Below, in pieces: positions 1-5,265 of a DNA stretch of 5,337 bases. Positions within the stretch are counted from its first letter, which is position 1; every line of letters starts with the position of its first letter. The position numbers and the translations under genes were made by a program. The DNA is from an uncultured Synergistales bacterium (GTDB taxonomy: Bacteria > Synergistota > Synergistia > Synergistales > Aminobacteriaceae). The stretch lies in the NCBI GenBank assembly GCA_905233515.1, contig CAJOEQ010000078.1, positions 1 through 5,337 on the forward strand, in the 5' to 3' direction. The notes under the pieces are model-generated. The model ran no database searches, was not told the origin of the DNA, and saw only the letters and a list, made by a program, of their open reading frames with translations.

Positions 1-100
1 TGTGCGAGGAATATCCTTATTAAAAATGGGCAATTATGACAAGAATTTAATATAATATTAGCGAAATAATATATTTTACGAGGGGGAGAATTTTTTTATA
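1..100 (+). other. Leader and promoter region of the mrp gene; possible tail of an upstream gene
   Basis: All three forward frames reach stop codons early, at 21-23, 37-39 and 53-55. An upstream gene could end here, but the visible tails are too short to identify. The rest is the promoter and leader of the downstream ATPase gene. No terminator hairpin is visible. Confidence 0.5.
27..56 (+). promoter_or_regulatory. Sigma-70-type promoter of the mrp gene
   Basis: The -35 element is TGGGCA at 27-32 (4 of 6 consensus positions). An 18-base spacer separates it from a perfect -10 TATAAT at 51-56. Transcription would start near 63, giving a leader of about 38 bases. The core resembles the promoter of the next gene at 945-974. 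Confidence 0.55.
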
Positions 101-910
101 ATGCCTGAATGTAATCATAACTGTGAGGGCTGTACTTCAAATTGTGCAAGTAGACAAAGCGCACCCGAAAAATTTCAGACTCAAAGCTCAATTAAAAACG
201 TTATCGGCATAGTCAGCGGTAAAGGCGGAGTCGGGAAGTCTTTAATAACCGGCTTGCTAGCTTCTGAAATGAGCAAGAAAAATTTTAATACTGCCATATT
301 AGACGCTGATATAACTGGGCCGTCAATTCCTAAAATGTTCGGTCTTCGTGATTCGTTATTATCAGACGGACATTTTATACAGCCTGCACTGAGCAAGAAC
401 GGAACTAAAATTATTTCTATGAATTTATGCCTACCCAGTGAAACAGATCCAGTAGTTTGGCGCGGCCCTGTCTTAATGGGAGTTTTACAGCAATTTTTTG
501 AAGAAGTTGACTGGGGATTTACTGATTATATGTTCGTTGACATGCCCCCGGGAACTGGCGACGTGCCTTTAACAGTTTTCCAATCATTGCCGCTTAAAGG
601 AATAATTATCGTAACTACTCCGCAGGAACTTGTAAGCATGATAGTAAGCAAAGCTCTTAGAATGGCCGAAATTATGAATATTCCCGTGTTAGGACTTGTC
701 GAGAACATGAGCTATTTTATTTGTCCTGAATGTAATCAAAAGCATTATATATTTGGAAATAGTAATCTTGAAGAATTTGCGCAGACTCACGGAATAAAAA
801 ATTTTGTGCAGATTCCTATTTTGCCTGAATTTGCGAGATATTGCGATTCAGGGAAGATTGAAGATTTTGACGCAAGCAAATATTTAGATTCACTCATAAA
901 AAATTTATAA
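101..910 (+). CDS. Mrp/NBP35 family Fe-S cluster carrier ATPase
   Basis: This is a cytoplasmic P-loop NTPase of the Mrp/ApbC/NBP35 family, whose members bind a labile Fe-S cluster and help deliver it to target proteins. The deviant Walker A motif GKGGVGKS is at residues 40-47, LDADITGPS is at 67-75, the family motif WRGP is at 120-123, and the Walker B-like VDMPPGTGD is at 146-154. ENMSYFICPEC (201-211) carries the CxxC that binds the bridging cluster. The N-terminus has four more cysteines (C4, C8, C11, C15; CX3CX2CX3C), reminiscent of the N-terminal ferredoxin-like site of NBP35. At 269 residues it lacks the N-terminal MIP18/DUF59 domain of longer Mrp proteins. An AGGGGGAG ribosome site (81-88) lies 12 bases before the ATG, somewhat far. 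It appears monocistronic, with its own promoter. The family call is secure; the client proteins are unknown. The symbol mrp is often used, but the short Cys-rich form is not strictly orthologous to E. coli mrp. Confidence 0.95.
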   Translation: MPECNHNCEGCTSNCASRQSAPEKFQTQSSIKNVIGIVSGKGGVGKSLITGLLASEMSKKNFNTAILDADITGPSIPKMFGLRDSLLSDGHFIQPALSKNGTKIISMNLCLPSETDPVVWRGPVLMGVLQQFFEEVDWGFTDYMFVDMPPGTGDVPLTVFQSLPLKGIIIVTTPQELVSMIVSKALRMAEIMNIPVLGLVENMSYFICPECNQKHYIFGNSNLEEFAQTHGIKNFVQIPILPEFARYCDSGKIEDFDASKYLDSLIKNL

Positions 911-944
911 TTCATTTATGGCTGTCTTAGTGTTATAGCTTTGA

Positions 945-974
945 TGGCCAAATTTTTATTTCTTGTCATATAAT
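945..974 (+). promoter_or_regulatory. Promoter of the solute-binding protein gene
   Basis: A perfect -10 TATAAT is at 969-974. The -35 is weaker: TGGCCA at 945-950 (4 of 6), with an 18-base spacer. Transcription would start near 981, giving a leader of about 32 bases that contains the GAGGTG ribosome site at 1000-1005. The layout and the bases just after the -10 (ATTA, then GCG) resemble those of the mrp promoter. Confidence 0.5.
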
Positions 975-1012
975 ATTAAGCGTGAAAATTTATTTTATAG
1001 AGGTGTTTATTT

Positions 1013-1828
1013 ATGTATAAAAAATTTTTTACGCTTGCTTTGTGTATTATGATTCTTGCGTGTTCATGTGCGGCAAATGCTGAAGGACTCAAAATCGGCA
1101 TTCTTGATGAGGTCATATCAAAATTCAACACAAAATCTAGTCTTGAATCTACTTGGCTCTGGTCATTAATGGGACACGAACACGGCGAAAATGACGAGTA
1201 CATAAATTTCGAAGATTTACCCAGTATGATAATGGCTCTTGAGGCTGGAAAAGTGGACGAGCTTGATGTACCGCAAATTGTCGCAGAATATATCGTGTCG
1301 CAAAATCCAAATTATAAAGTTTCTTGCGTAATGCGTCCTTATGCAGTACATTTTACGTTCGGATTCTTGAAAGAAAAAAATGTGATTCTATGGCAAAATT
1401 TTAATTACGCTTTAAGACTCATGAGCAAAAACGGCACTCTTCAGGAATTACAAGTTAAATATTTATCAAATCCCGGCAAAAATGAGCCTGAACCCGTAAA
1501 ATTTGACTCATTCCCGAATGCTCAGAAAGTAAAAATTGCTGTAACAGGCGATCTTCCACCGGTTGATTACACTGCACCCGACGGAACCCCGGCAGGCTTT
1601 AACGCAGCAATTCTCGCAGAAATTGGCCGACTCCTGAAAATTAATATTGAAATCTTGAACGTTCCATCAGGAGCAAGGACAGCGGCTCTTACTTCGGGAC
1701 GGGCTGACGGCGTTTTCTGGTATTATGAAAGCGCTAACAAAAATATTGTCCTCGTTGATAACGATGTTGTATTAACGTCTGAGCCTTATTACACATTTAA
1801 TATATATCTGCATATACGCAAGAAATAG
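1013..1828 (+). CDS. Exported solute-binding protein, SBP family 3-like, tandem half-modules
   Basis: This is a secreted or lipid-anchored substrate-binding protein of the amino-acid ABC transporter type (SBP_bac_3-like). Residues 1-23 form a signal peptide: KK near the start, a hydrophobic stretch at 5-16, and ANA|E (21-24) as a likely signal peptidase I site. C17 or C19 could instead be lipidated, but the lipobox is poor. The mature chain has two parts. Residues 26-151 begin with LKIGIL, then contain MALEAGKVDELDVPQIVAEYI (about 74-94) and a C-terminal helix region, resembling lobe 2 and the C-terminus of SBP proteins. Residues 172-271 contain the classic first-lobe signature: KVKIAVTGDLPPVDY (172-186), DGTPAGFNAAILAEIGRLL (190-208), then a GRADGVFWYY segment (229-238). 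The protein stops at LHIRKK without a second lobe of its own. I recall similar proteins of about 270 residues in gut anaerobes, so it is probably intact. No permease or ATPase gene adjoins it, so the ligand and partners are unknown. GAGGTG sits 7 bases before the ATG. Confidence 0.85.
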   Translation: MYKKFFTLALCIMILACSCAANAEGLKIGILDEVISKFNTKSSLESTWLWSLMGHEHGENDEYINFEDLPSMIMALEAGKVDELDVPQIVAEYIVSQNPNYKVSCVMRPYAVHFTFGFLKEKNVILWQNFNYALRLMSKNGTLQELQVKYLSNPGKNEPEPVKFDSFPNAQKVKIAVTGDLPPVDYTAPDGTPAGFNAAILAEIGRLLKINIEILNVPSGARTAALTSGRADGVFWYYESANKNIVLVDNDVVLTSEPYYTFNIYLHIRKK

Positions 1829-1840
1829 GAAGTATCGCTC

Positions 1841-1909
1841 ATGAATAAAAAATTTTTTGCAATTTACAGATTGGATTTATTTATTCGTATCTGCTTGCGA
1901 AAAAATTAA
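1841..1909 (+). pseudogene. 22-codon mini-ORF, possible remnant of a paralogous signal-peptide gene
   Basis: The reading frame encodes a peptide starting MNKKFFAIYRLDLF and ending ICLRKN. An AGGAAG ribosome site at 1827-1832 overlaps the stop codon of the solute-binding gene and lies 8 bases before the ATG, so translation is plausible. The first 18 bases match the start of the gene at 1013 at 17 positions. This suggests the 5' end of a duplicated copy whose body was lost, or a short peptide gene. The tRNA promoter -35 box lies inside it. Low complexity could also explain the similarity. Confidence 0.3.
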
Positions 1910-1923
1910 TCATGCGCTAGAAT
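1895..1923 (+). promoter_or_regulatory. Promoter of the tRNA-Gly gene
   Basis: The -35 is TTGCGA (1895-1900), followed by a 17-base spacer and the -10 TAGAAT (1918-1923). Spacing is ideal. The -10 ends 11 bases before the mature tRNA 5' end, so only a very short leader would be removed by RNase P. Confidence 0.7.
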
Positions 1924-1934
1924 GCTTAATAATT

Positions 1935-2009
1935 GCGGATGTAGTTCAACGGTAGAGCGTCAGCTTCCCAAGCTGAATGTTGCGGGTTCGAATCCCGTCG
2001 TCCGCTCCA
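1935..2009 (+). tRNA. tRNA-Gly (anticodon CCC)
   Basis: A full cloverleaf can be folded by eye. The acceptor stem is GCGGATG with CGTCCGC (one G-T wobble). The D stem is GTTC/GAGC, the anticodon stem is TCAGC/GCTGA, and the anticodon loop is TTCCCAA. The five-base variable loop ATGTT is followed by the T stem GCGGG/CCCGT and the T loop TTCGAAT. The anticodon CCC reads the glycine codon GGG. The 3' CCA is encoded (2007-2009). It is a single-gene unit with its own promoter and terminator. Confidence 0.96.
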
Positions 2010-2029
2010 TGTAAAAATTTGAAATTAAC

Positions 2030-2061
2030 AAGCCTTGTGATTTATTCATGAGGCTTTTTTT
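2030..2061 (+). terminator. Intrinsic terminator after tRNA-Gly
   Basis: The stem pairs AAGCCT (2030-2035) with AGGCTT (2051-2056) and extends inward through TGTGA/TCATG with two G-T wobbles. That gives an 11-bp stem with a 5-base loop. A run of seven Ts (2055-2061) starts within the stem end. It separates the tRNA unit from the secG operon. Confidence 0.9.
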
Positions 2062-2062
2062 G

Positions 2063-2092
2063 TTGTAAAATATTCATGCAATGTATTATACT
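2063..2092 (+). promoter_or_regulatory. Probable promoter of the secG operon
   Basis: TTGTAA (2063-2068) with TATACT (2087-2092) and an 18-base spacer starts right after the tRNA terminator. A second, perfect -10 (TATAAT, 2108-2113) lies nearer to secG but has no good -35. Either or both could drive the operon. Confidence 0.5.
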
Positions 2093-2146
2093 AATTTAGA
2101 AAGTTTGTATAATTTATTATTTGTTTAGTAGGAGGCAAAAATTTTA

Positions 2147-2368
2147 ATGCGTACATTTTTAGGAATTATTCACATTCTTGTAGCATTATTCATGATGTTT
2201 ATTATACTTGTTCAGCAGCGTAAACAGGGCGGTTTTTCCGGAGTTTTCGGCGGGGGGACTCAGCCTGATGCGGGGCAGTGGCAGAGATTCACGGCTCTTA
2301 CAAAAATTACGATTGTAGCCGCTGCAATTTTCATGATTACTTCATTTTTTATCGTGTTTATTAACTAG
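2147..2368 (+). CDS. secG: Protein translocase subunit SecG
   Basis: SecG is the small non-essential membrane subunit of the SecYEG channel, assisting SecA-driven export across the inner membrane. The 73-residue protein has the expected two transmembrane helices: residues 4-22 (FLGIIHILVALFMMFIILV) and 53-72 (rich in I, A and F). Between them is the conserved cytoplasmic loop VQQRKQGGFSGVFGGG (22-37), which matches the SecG pattern of a Q/K-rich turn followed by G(L/F)S..FGGG. LTK at 51-53 precedes the second helix, as is usual. Length is typical. A perfect AGGAGG (2130-2135) lies 11 bases before the ATG. It is the first gene of the likely secG, nicotinate phosphoribosyltransferase, rplM, rpsI operon; the next gene starts 17 bases after its stop. 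Confidence 0.95.
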   Translation: MRTFLGIIHILVALFMMFIILVQQRKQGGFSGVFGGGTQPDAGQWQRFTALTKITIVAAAIFMITSFFIVFIN

Positions 2369-2385
2369 CAAGGGAGAATAAAACA

Positions 2386-3414
2386 GTGTTAAATTTCCTC
2401 AAGGACTCAGAAGCCCTGAAGGTAAACCCGAATCGCTTTTACAGCGCAACCCACGAAGAAATCAAATCAGGTGCGACGACAGATATTTATTTTATTAACA
2501 CGCGCGATATATTGAACTCGTTAAATATGCTTGATACTCCAGTTACAGCAGAAATTTTTACACGTACTACAGGAATGTTTGCGGGCTTGACTGAAGTATT
2601 AGAGTTATTGAAAGATTCGCCCGTTGAAATTGAGGCATTGCCCGAGGGGGAATATTTTTCGCCTAAAGAAGTAGTAATGAGAATTAAAGGCCCTTACGGT
2701 GCGTTTGGAATTCACGAGACAAATTTACTCGGTATTCTTTCAAGTTCATGTGCGTGGGCAACGGCAGCCCGTGAATGTGTAGAAGCAGCAGAAGGCAAGC
2801 CCGTTTTATCATTTGGAGCAAGACATTTACACCCTGCAATTTCTCCCGTAATGGAAGCTATAGCCGTTAAATTTGGAGGTTGTGCAGGTGCGAGCTGTGT
2901 ATTAGGTGCTAAACTCTGCGGGCGTGAACCTATGGGAACGATTCCCCATGCTGCGATTTTGATAACCGGCGACACTGTGAAACTTGCTCAGGCTTATGAC
3001 TCAGTTTTGCCGAGTTATGTCGGACGCACTTTTTTAGTTGACACGTTCAAAGATGAGTGCGAGGAGGCATTAAGACTCGCTGAATCATTAGGCGATAAAT
3101 TAGGAGCAGTGAGACTCGATACCCCCGGAGAACGCGGCGGAGTTACTCCTGATTTAGTTCGTGAAATGCGTTATAGATTAGATAAAGCAGGATTTAATCA
3201 CGTAAAAATAGTAGTGTCAGGCGGCTTGAATCCTGAAAGAATTAAATTATTATCACAGGCCGGCGCGGATATTTTCGGAGTAGGAAGTTATATAGCTCAT
3301 GCTGTGCCTATGGATATGACTATGGACTTGAAAGAAGTAAACGGAAAGCCAATCGCAAAACGCGGAAGACTCCCCGGTATACTTGAAAATAAACGCCTTG
3401 TTAAGATAAAATAA
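2386..3414 (+). CDS. Nicotinate phosphoribosyltransferase, short archaeal-type form
   Basis: The predicted enzyme joins nicotinate and PRPP to give nicotinate mononucleotide, using ATP, in the Preiss-Handler NAD salvage pathway in the cytoplasm. Visible motifs are RFYSATHEEIKSG near the N-terminus (17-29), FGARHLHPAISP (143-154) with the histidines expected at the active site, GTIPHA (184-189), RLDTPGERGG (243-252), and the phosphate-binding elements VSGGLNPE (277-284) and FGVGS (297-301). This pattern is the COG1488 type like the Thermoplasma enzyme, not the longer E. coli PncB type. At 342 residues it is shorter than that archaeal protein, and no cysteine occurs after C225, so a C-terminal zinc knuckle is absent. 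The start is GTG: AGGGAG (2371-2376) lies 9 bases upstream and the N-terminus fits the family. It sits 17 bases after secG and 67 before rplM, probably in the same operon. Quinolinate phosphoribosyltransferase shares the fold but fits the motifs less well. Confidence 0.88.
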   Translation: MLNFLKDSEALKVNPNRFYSATHEEIKSGATTDIYFINTRDILNSLNMLDTPVTAEIFTRTTGMFAGLTEVLELLKDSPVEIEALPEGEYFSPKEVVMRIKGPYGAFGIHETNLLGILSSSCAWATAARECVEAAEGKPVLSFGARHLHPAISPVMEAIAVKFGGCAGASCVLGAKLCGREPMGTIPHAAILITGDTVKLAQAYDSVLPSYVGRTFLVDTFKDECEEALRLAESLGDKLGAVRLDTPGERGGVTPDLVREMRYRLDKAGFNHVKIVVSGGLNPERIKLLSQAGADIFGVGSYIAHAVPMDMTMDLKEVNGKPIAKRGRLPGILENKRLVKIK

Positions 3415-3421
3415 TTCTCGC

Positions 3422-3441
3422 GTGAACAAGCCCCCGTTCAC
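3422..3441 (+). promoter_or_regulatory. Hairpin in the rplM leader
   Basis: GTGAAC (3422-3427) and GTTCAC (3436-3441) form a perfect 6-bp stem around the 8-base loop AAGCCCCC. It starts 8 bases after the upstream stop codon and lies 24 bases before the rplM ribosome site. No T-run follows, so it is not a normal terminator. In several bacteria L13 represses its own mRNA through a leader structure, so an autoregulatory element is possible. An mRNA processing or stability hairpin is the alternative. Confidence 0.4.
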
Positions 3442-3481
3442 AATGGATTATTAAATAAATTTGCAGGAGGAATATTTATAA

Positions 3482-3913
3482 ATGACGGGTAGCAGCTCAT
3501 ATTTGGCAAGACCCGGCCAAATAAAACGAAAATGGTATATTATTGACGCGTCAGACAGATCAATAGGACGTTTGGCAGCAGTAATCTCTAAAATTTTAAC
3601 CGGCAAAAATAAGCCGACATATACGCCTCATGTTGATACAGGTGATTATGTAATAGTAATCAATGCTGAAAAAGTAAAATTAACCGGCAATAAAGCATCG
3701 CAGTCAACTTGGCACTATCACACAGGACATCCCGGCGGCTATCGTGCAACAAACTGGGGAGTCTTGCTTAAGACAAAACCGGCGGCACTCTTCCATCATG
3801 TTGTTAAAGGAATGCTCCCGAGAAACAGGCTCAAATACGCAAGCAAGTTAAAAGTTTATGCAGGGCCTTCACACCCTCACGAGGCTCAAAACCCTGAAGC
3901 ACTTGAGATTTAG
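3482..3913 (+). CDS. rplM: Large ribosomal subunit protein uL13
   Basis: L13 is an early-assembling 50S protein that binds 23S rRNA. At 143 residues it has the normal bacterial length. Recognisable blocks are WYIIDASDRSIGRLAA (18-33), PHVDTGDYVIVINAEKVKLTG (49-69), the signature region VKGMLPRNRL (108-117), and KVYAGPSHPHEAQNPE near the C-terminus (124-139). AGGAGG (3465-3470) lies 11 bases before the ATG. The protein starts with a short extra tail (MTGSSSYLARPGQ) before the core, as many bacterial L13 proteins do. rpsI follows after 18 bases, the conserved rplM-rpsI pair. Confidence 0.98.
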   Translation: MTGSSSYLARPGQIKRKWYIIDASDRSIGRLAAVISKILTGKNKPTYTPHVDTGDYVIVINAEKVKLTGNKASQSTWHYHTGHPGGYRATNWGVLLKTKPAALFHHVVKGMLPRNRLKYASKLKVYAGPSHPHEAQNPEALEI

Positions 3914-3931
3914 ACAGGAGGATTTATATAA

Positions 3932-4327
3932 ATGTCAGAAGATAAATATACATGGGGAACAGGCCGACGCAAAAACGCTCTTGCAAGAGTAAGAATTTGT
4001 CCCGGCTCAGGAGAAATCAAAATAAATAATCGCAGCGTTGAAGATTACTTCCCGCGTTTAATATGGCAGTCTCAAGTCTACCAGTCATTAAAGACGGCAG
4101 GCGTTGAAGGTCGAGTCGATGTATTCGTAAATGCTTCAGGCGGCGGCTTAACTGGTCAGGCTGGAGCGGTAAAACTCGGAATTGCACGCGCATTAATCAA
4201 GATGAATCCCGATTATAGACCAGCACTCAAGAAAGAGGGATTATTAACGAGAGATCCCAGAATGGTAGAGCGCAAAAAATTCGGTCAAAAGGGTGCACGC
4301 GGCAAGAGGCAGTACTCGAAACGTTAA
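3932..4327 (+). CDS. rpsI: Small ribosomal subunit protein uS9
   Basis: S9 is a 30S head protein whose C-terminal tail reaches the decoding region and contacts the P-site tRNA. The 131-residue length is normal. Motifs are GTGRRKNALARV (9-20), the signature GGGLTGQAGAVKLGIARAL (70-88), LLTRDPRMVERKK (104-116), and a very basic tail ending YSKR, where the universally conserved terminal SKR is intact. AGGAGG (3916-3921) lies 10 bases before the ATG. It is the last gene of the operon; the terminator follows 17 bases after its stop. Confidence 0.98.
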   Translation: MSEDKYTWGTGRRKNALARVRICPGSGEIKINNRSVEDYFPRLIWQSQVYQSLKTAGVEGRVDVFVNASGGGLTGQAGAVKLGIARALIKMNPDYRPALKKEGLLTRDPRMVERKKFGQKGARGKRQYSKR

Positions 4328-4344
4328 TTTGTGTAAAAAAATTT

Positions 4345-4382
4345 ATTCCCCTGTTGATATATTTCAGCAAGGGAATTTTTTT
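4345..4382 (+). terminator. Intrinsic terminator of the secG-rpsI operon, possibly bidirectional
   Basis: ATTCCC (4345-4350) pairs with GGGAAT (4371-4376). One C-A mismatch follows, then TGTTGA (4352-4357) pairs with TCAGCA (4364-4369) around a 6-base loop. Seven Ts (4376-4382) close it on the plus strand. On the minus strand a run of seven Ts (complement of 4335-4341) begins three bases beyond the stem, so the same hairpin can also end the convergent gene at 4388. Confidence 0.9.
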
Positions 4383-4387
4383 ATGCG

Positions 4388-5035
4388 TTATTCTTGAGTA
4401 TTTGCAGGAATTGAAATTTTTACGTTTTGTGATTCGAGAGTCGGTGCTGATTTCTCAGTAAATATTATTTCAGCTTGGACTCCTGTTGCGCTTGCTACTG
4501 AAGTCAAAACTTTTCTAGCGTTTTCGTCGGAATGCGCTAATATCCCCCGTTCGATTTCGTGAGTCTTTACTTTTTCGAGATCTGATAAAATTTCGCGGTT
4601 TTGATCTTCAAGTTTTATAGACGTGAAAATCCCCGCGTGCTGATCATAAACTTCTAAAGTATTCATATCGGCGTAAATGTCAGTAATTTCGCTGTGAGGC
4701 AATGAGATAATTACTTTATTGTTTACGTTTTCTGAGACTTGAGCTTTTGACAAATCGCAGCCGCATACGATTGTCCCGTTATATTTGAGCATGAATTTAC
4801 GAGTCGTGCCGGGTATATTTGCATCAAGGAAGGGAATTTTTACGCCCTCTGAAAAAGTTACGATTGATTGAAAAGATTCGCGCACTGTAGCAAGCTCGCT
4901 GACGTTTTGAATTCCGGCCAAGATTGTAGAACGTACGGAAATATTAAGCGGCTTTTTTTCTTTCTTGCGCGTAAATAATAATACATTCACAGCGATTGAC
5001 ACAACGAGGGTTAATATAATTAATATTGTCGTCAA
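4388..5035 (-). CDS. DUF4230-type membrane-anchored protein, TTG start
   Basis: This protein has one N-terminal transmembrane helix (residues 2-21, TTILIILTLVVSIAVNVLLF), a basic RKKEKK stop-transfer stretch, and a globular part of about 180 residues that resembles DUF4230. Family-like blocks are RSTILAGIQNVSELATVR (35-52), PGTTRKF (75-81), YNGTIVCGCDLSK (85-97), ISLPHSEI (110-117) and EVYDQHAGIFT (128-138). A charged, probably helical segment follows (142-177). The molecular function of DUF4230 is unknown to me. The basic residues after the helix suggest the domain may be cytoplasmic by the positive-inside rule, but this is not certain. The start was chosen as TTG at 5035 because AGGAGG (minus strand, 5049-5044) lies 8 bases upstream and is in frame inside the longer reading. 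The ATG at 5074 has no ribosome site and would add 13 polar residues before the helix. It is convergent with rpsI and separate from the ribosomal operon. Confidence 0.8.
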   Translation of the reverse strand: MTTILIILTLVVSIAVNVLLFTRKKEKKPLNISVRSTILAGIQNVSELATVRESFQSIVTFSEGVKIPFLDANIPGTTRKFMLKYNGTIVCGCDLSKAQVSENVNNKVIISLPHSEITDIYADMNTLEVYDQHAGIFTSIKLEDQNREILSDLEKVKTHEIERGILAHSDENARKVLTSVASATGVQAEIIFTEKSAPTLESQNVKISIPANTQE

Positions 5036-5043
5036 ATTTGAGT

Positions 5044-5049
5044 CCTCCT
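5044..5049 (-). promoter_or_regulatory. Ribosome binding site that fixes the TTG start of the DUF4230 gene
   Basis: On the minus strand this is a perfect AGGAGG, 8 bases before the TTG at 5035-5033. If translation began at the ATG at 5074, this site would lie inside the gene with no role, and the ATG itself is preceded by CTTCAC with no purine-rich site. Confidence 0.8.
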
Positions 5050-5235
5050 GTTCTAGTTTTATATATAATAACATGTGAAGAAAATTTTATTGTGTGAAAA
5101 AATTTAGCTATTATTTTCGTTTAGCTCGCGTATAATTTTTATGACCTTCCCGCAAAAATATTTATATAAATTTTACACGTTTCAGCAAATTTTTTGATTC
5201 AAAATTTTATTTTATGCGTAAATATTATATAGTGT

Positions 5236-5265
5236 GTGAGAAATTTTTTATAAACGCTGTATAAT
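5236..5265 (+). promoter_or_regulatory. Rightward promoter for a gene beyond the window
   Basis: GTGAGA (5236-5241, 4 of 6), an 18-base spacer and a perfect TATAAT (5260-5265) form a plausible promoter. The GGCGGGAG at 5290-5297 looks like a ribosome site but has no ATG, GTG or TTG at normal distance. The real start probably lies past 5337. Confidence 0.4.

Noticed and set aside
104..738. A 14-base identical repeat (CCTGAATGTAATCA) at 104-117 and 725-738 inside the Mrp gene.
   Set aside because: Both copies encode the cysteine motif residues Pro-Glu-Cys-Asn in the same frame. Shared motif and codon preference explain it without any mobile or recombination event.
911..960. A possible terminator after the Mrp gene (GCTGT/ATAGC hairpin and later Ts).
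   Set aside because: The stem has only 5-6 pairs with wobbles, the T-rich stretch is about 10 bases away, and the stretch overlaps the next promoter. It is too weak to call.
2712..2975. An 87-codon open frame on the minus strand inside the nicotinate phosphoribosyltransferase gene.
   Set aside because: It has no family resemblance and lies wholly opposite a gene with clear conserved motifs, so it is a shadow frame. The other minus-strand frames over the Mrp gene, the binding-protein gene and the 3253-3441 stretch are the same kind.
3437..3465. A possible internal promoter before rplM (TTCACA at 3437-3442).
   Set aside because: No -10 box lies at 16-18 bases; the AT-rich TATTAA is only 6 bases away. 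The TTCACA is part of the hairpin arm.
5141..5197. An 18-codon frame starting ATG in the right-hand gap.
   Set aside because: There is no ribosome site before it, the composition is AT-rich like the background, and there is no recognisable peptide.
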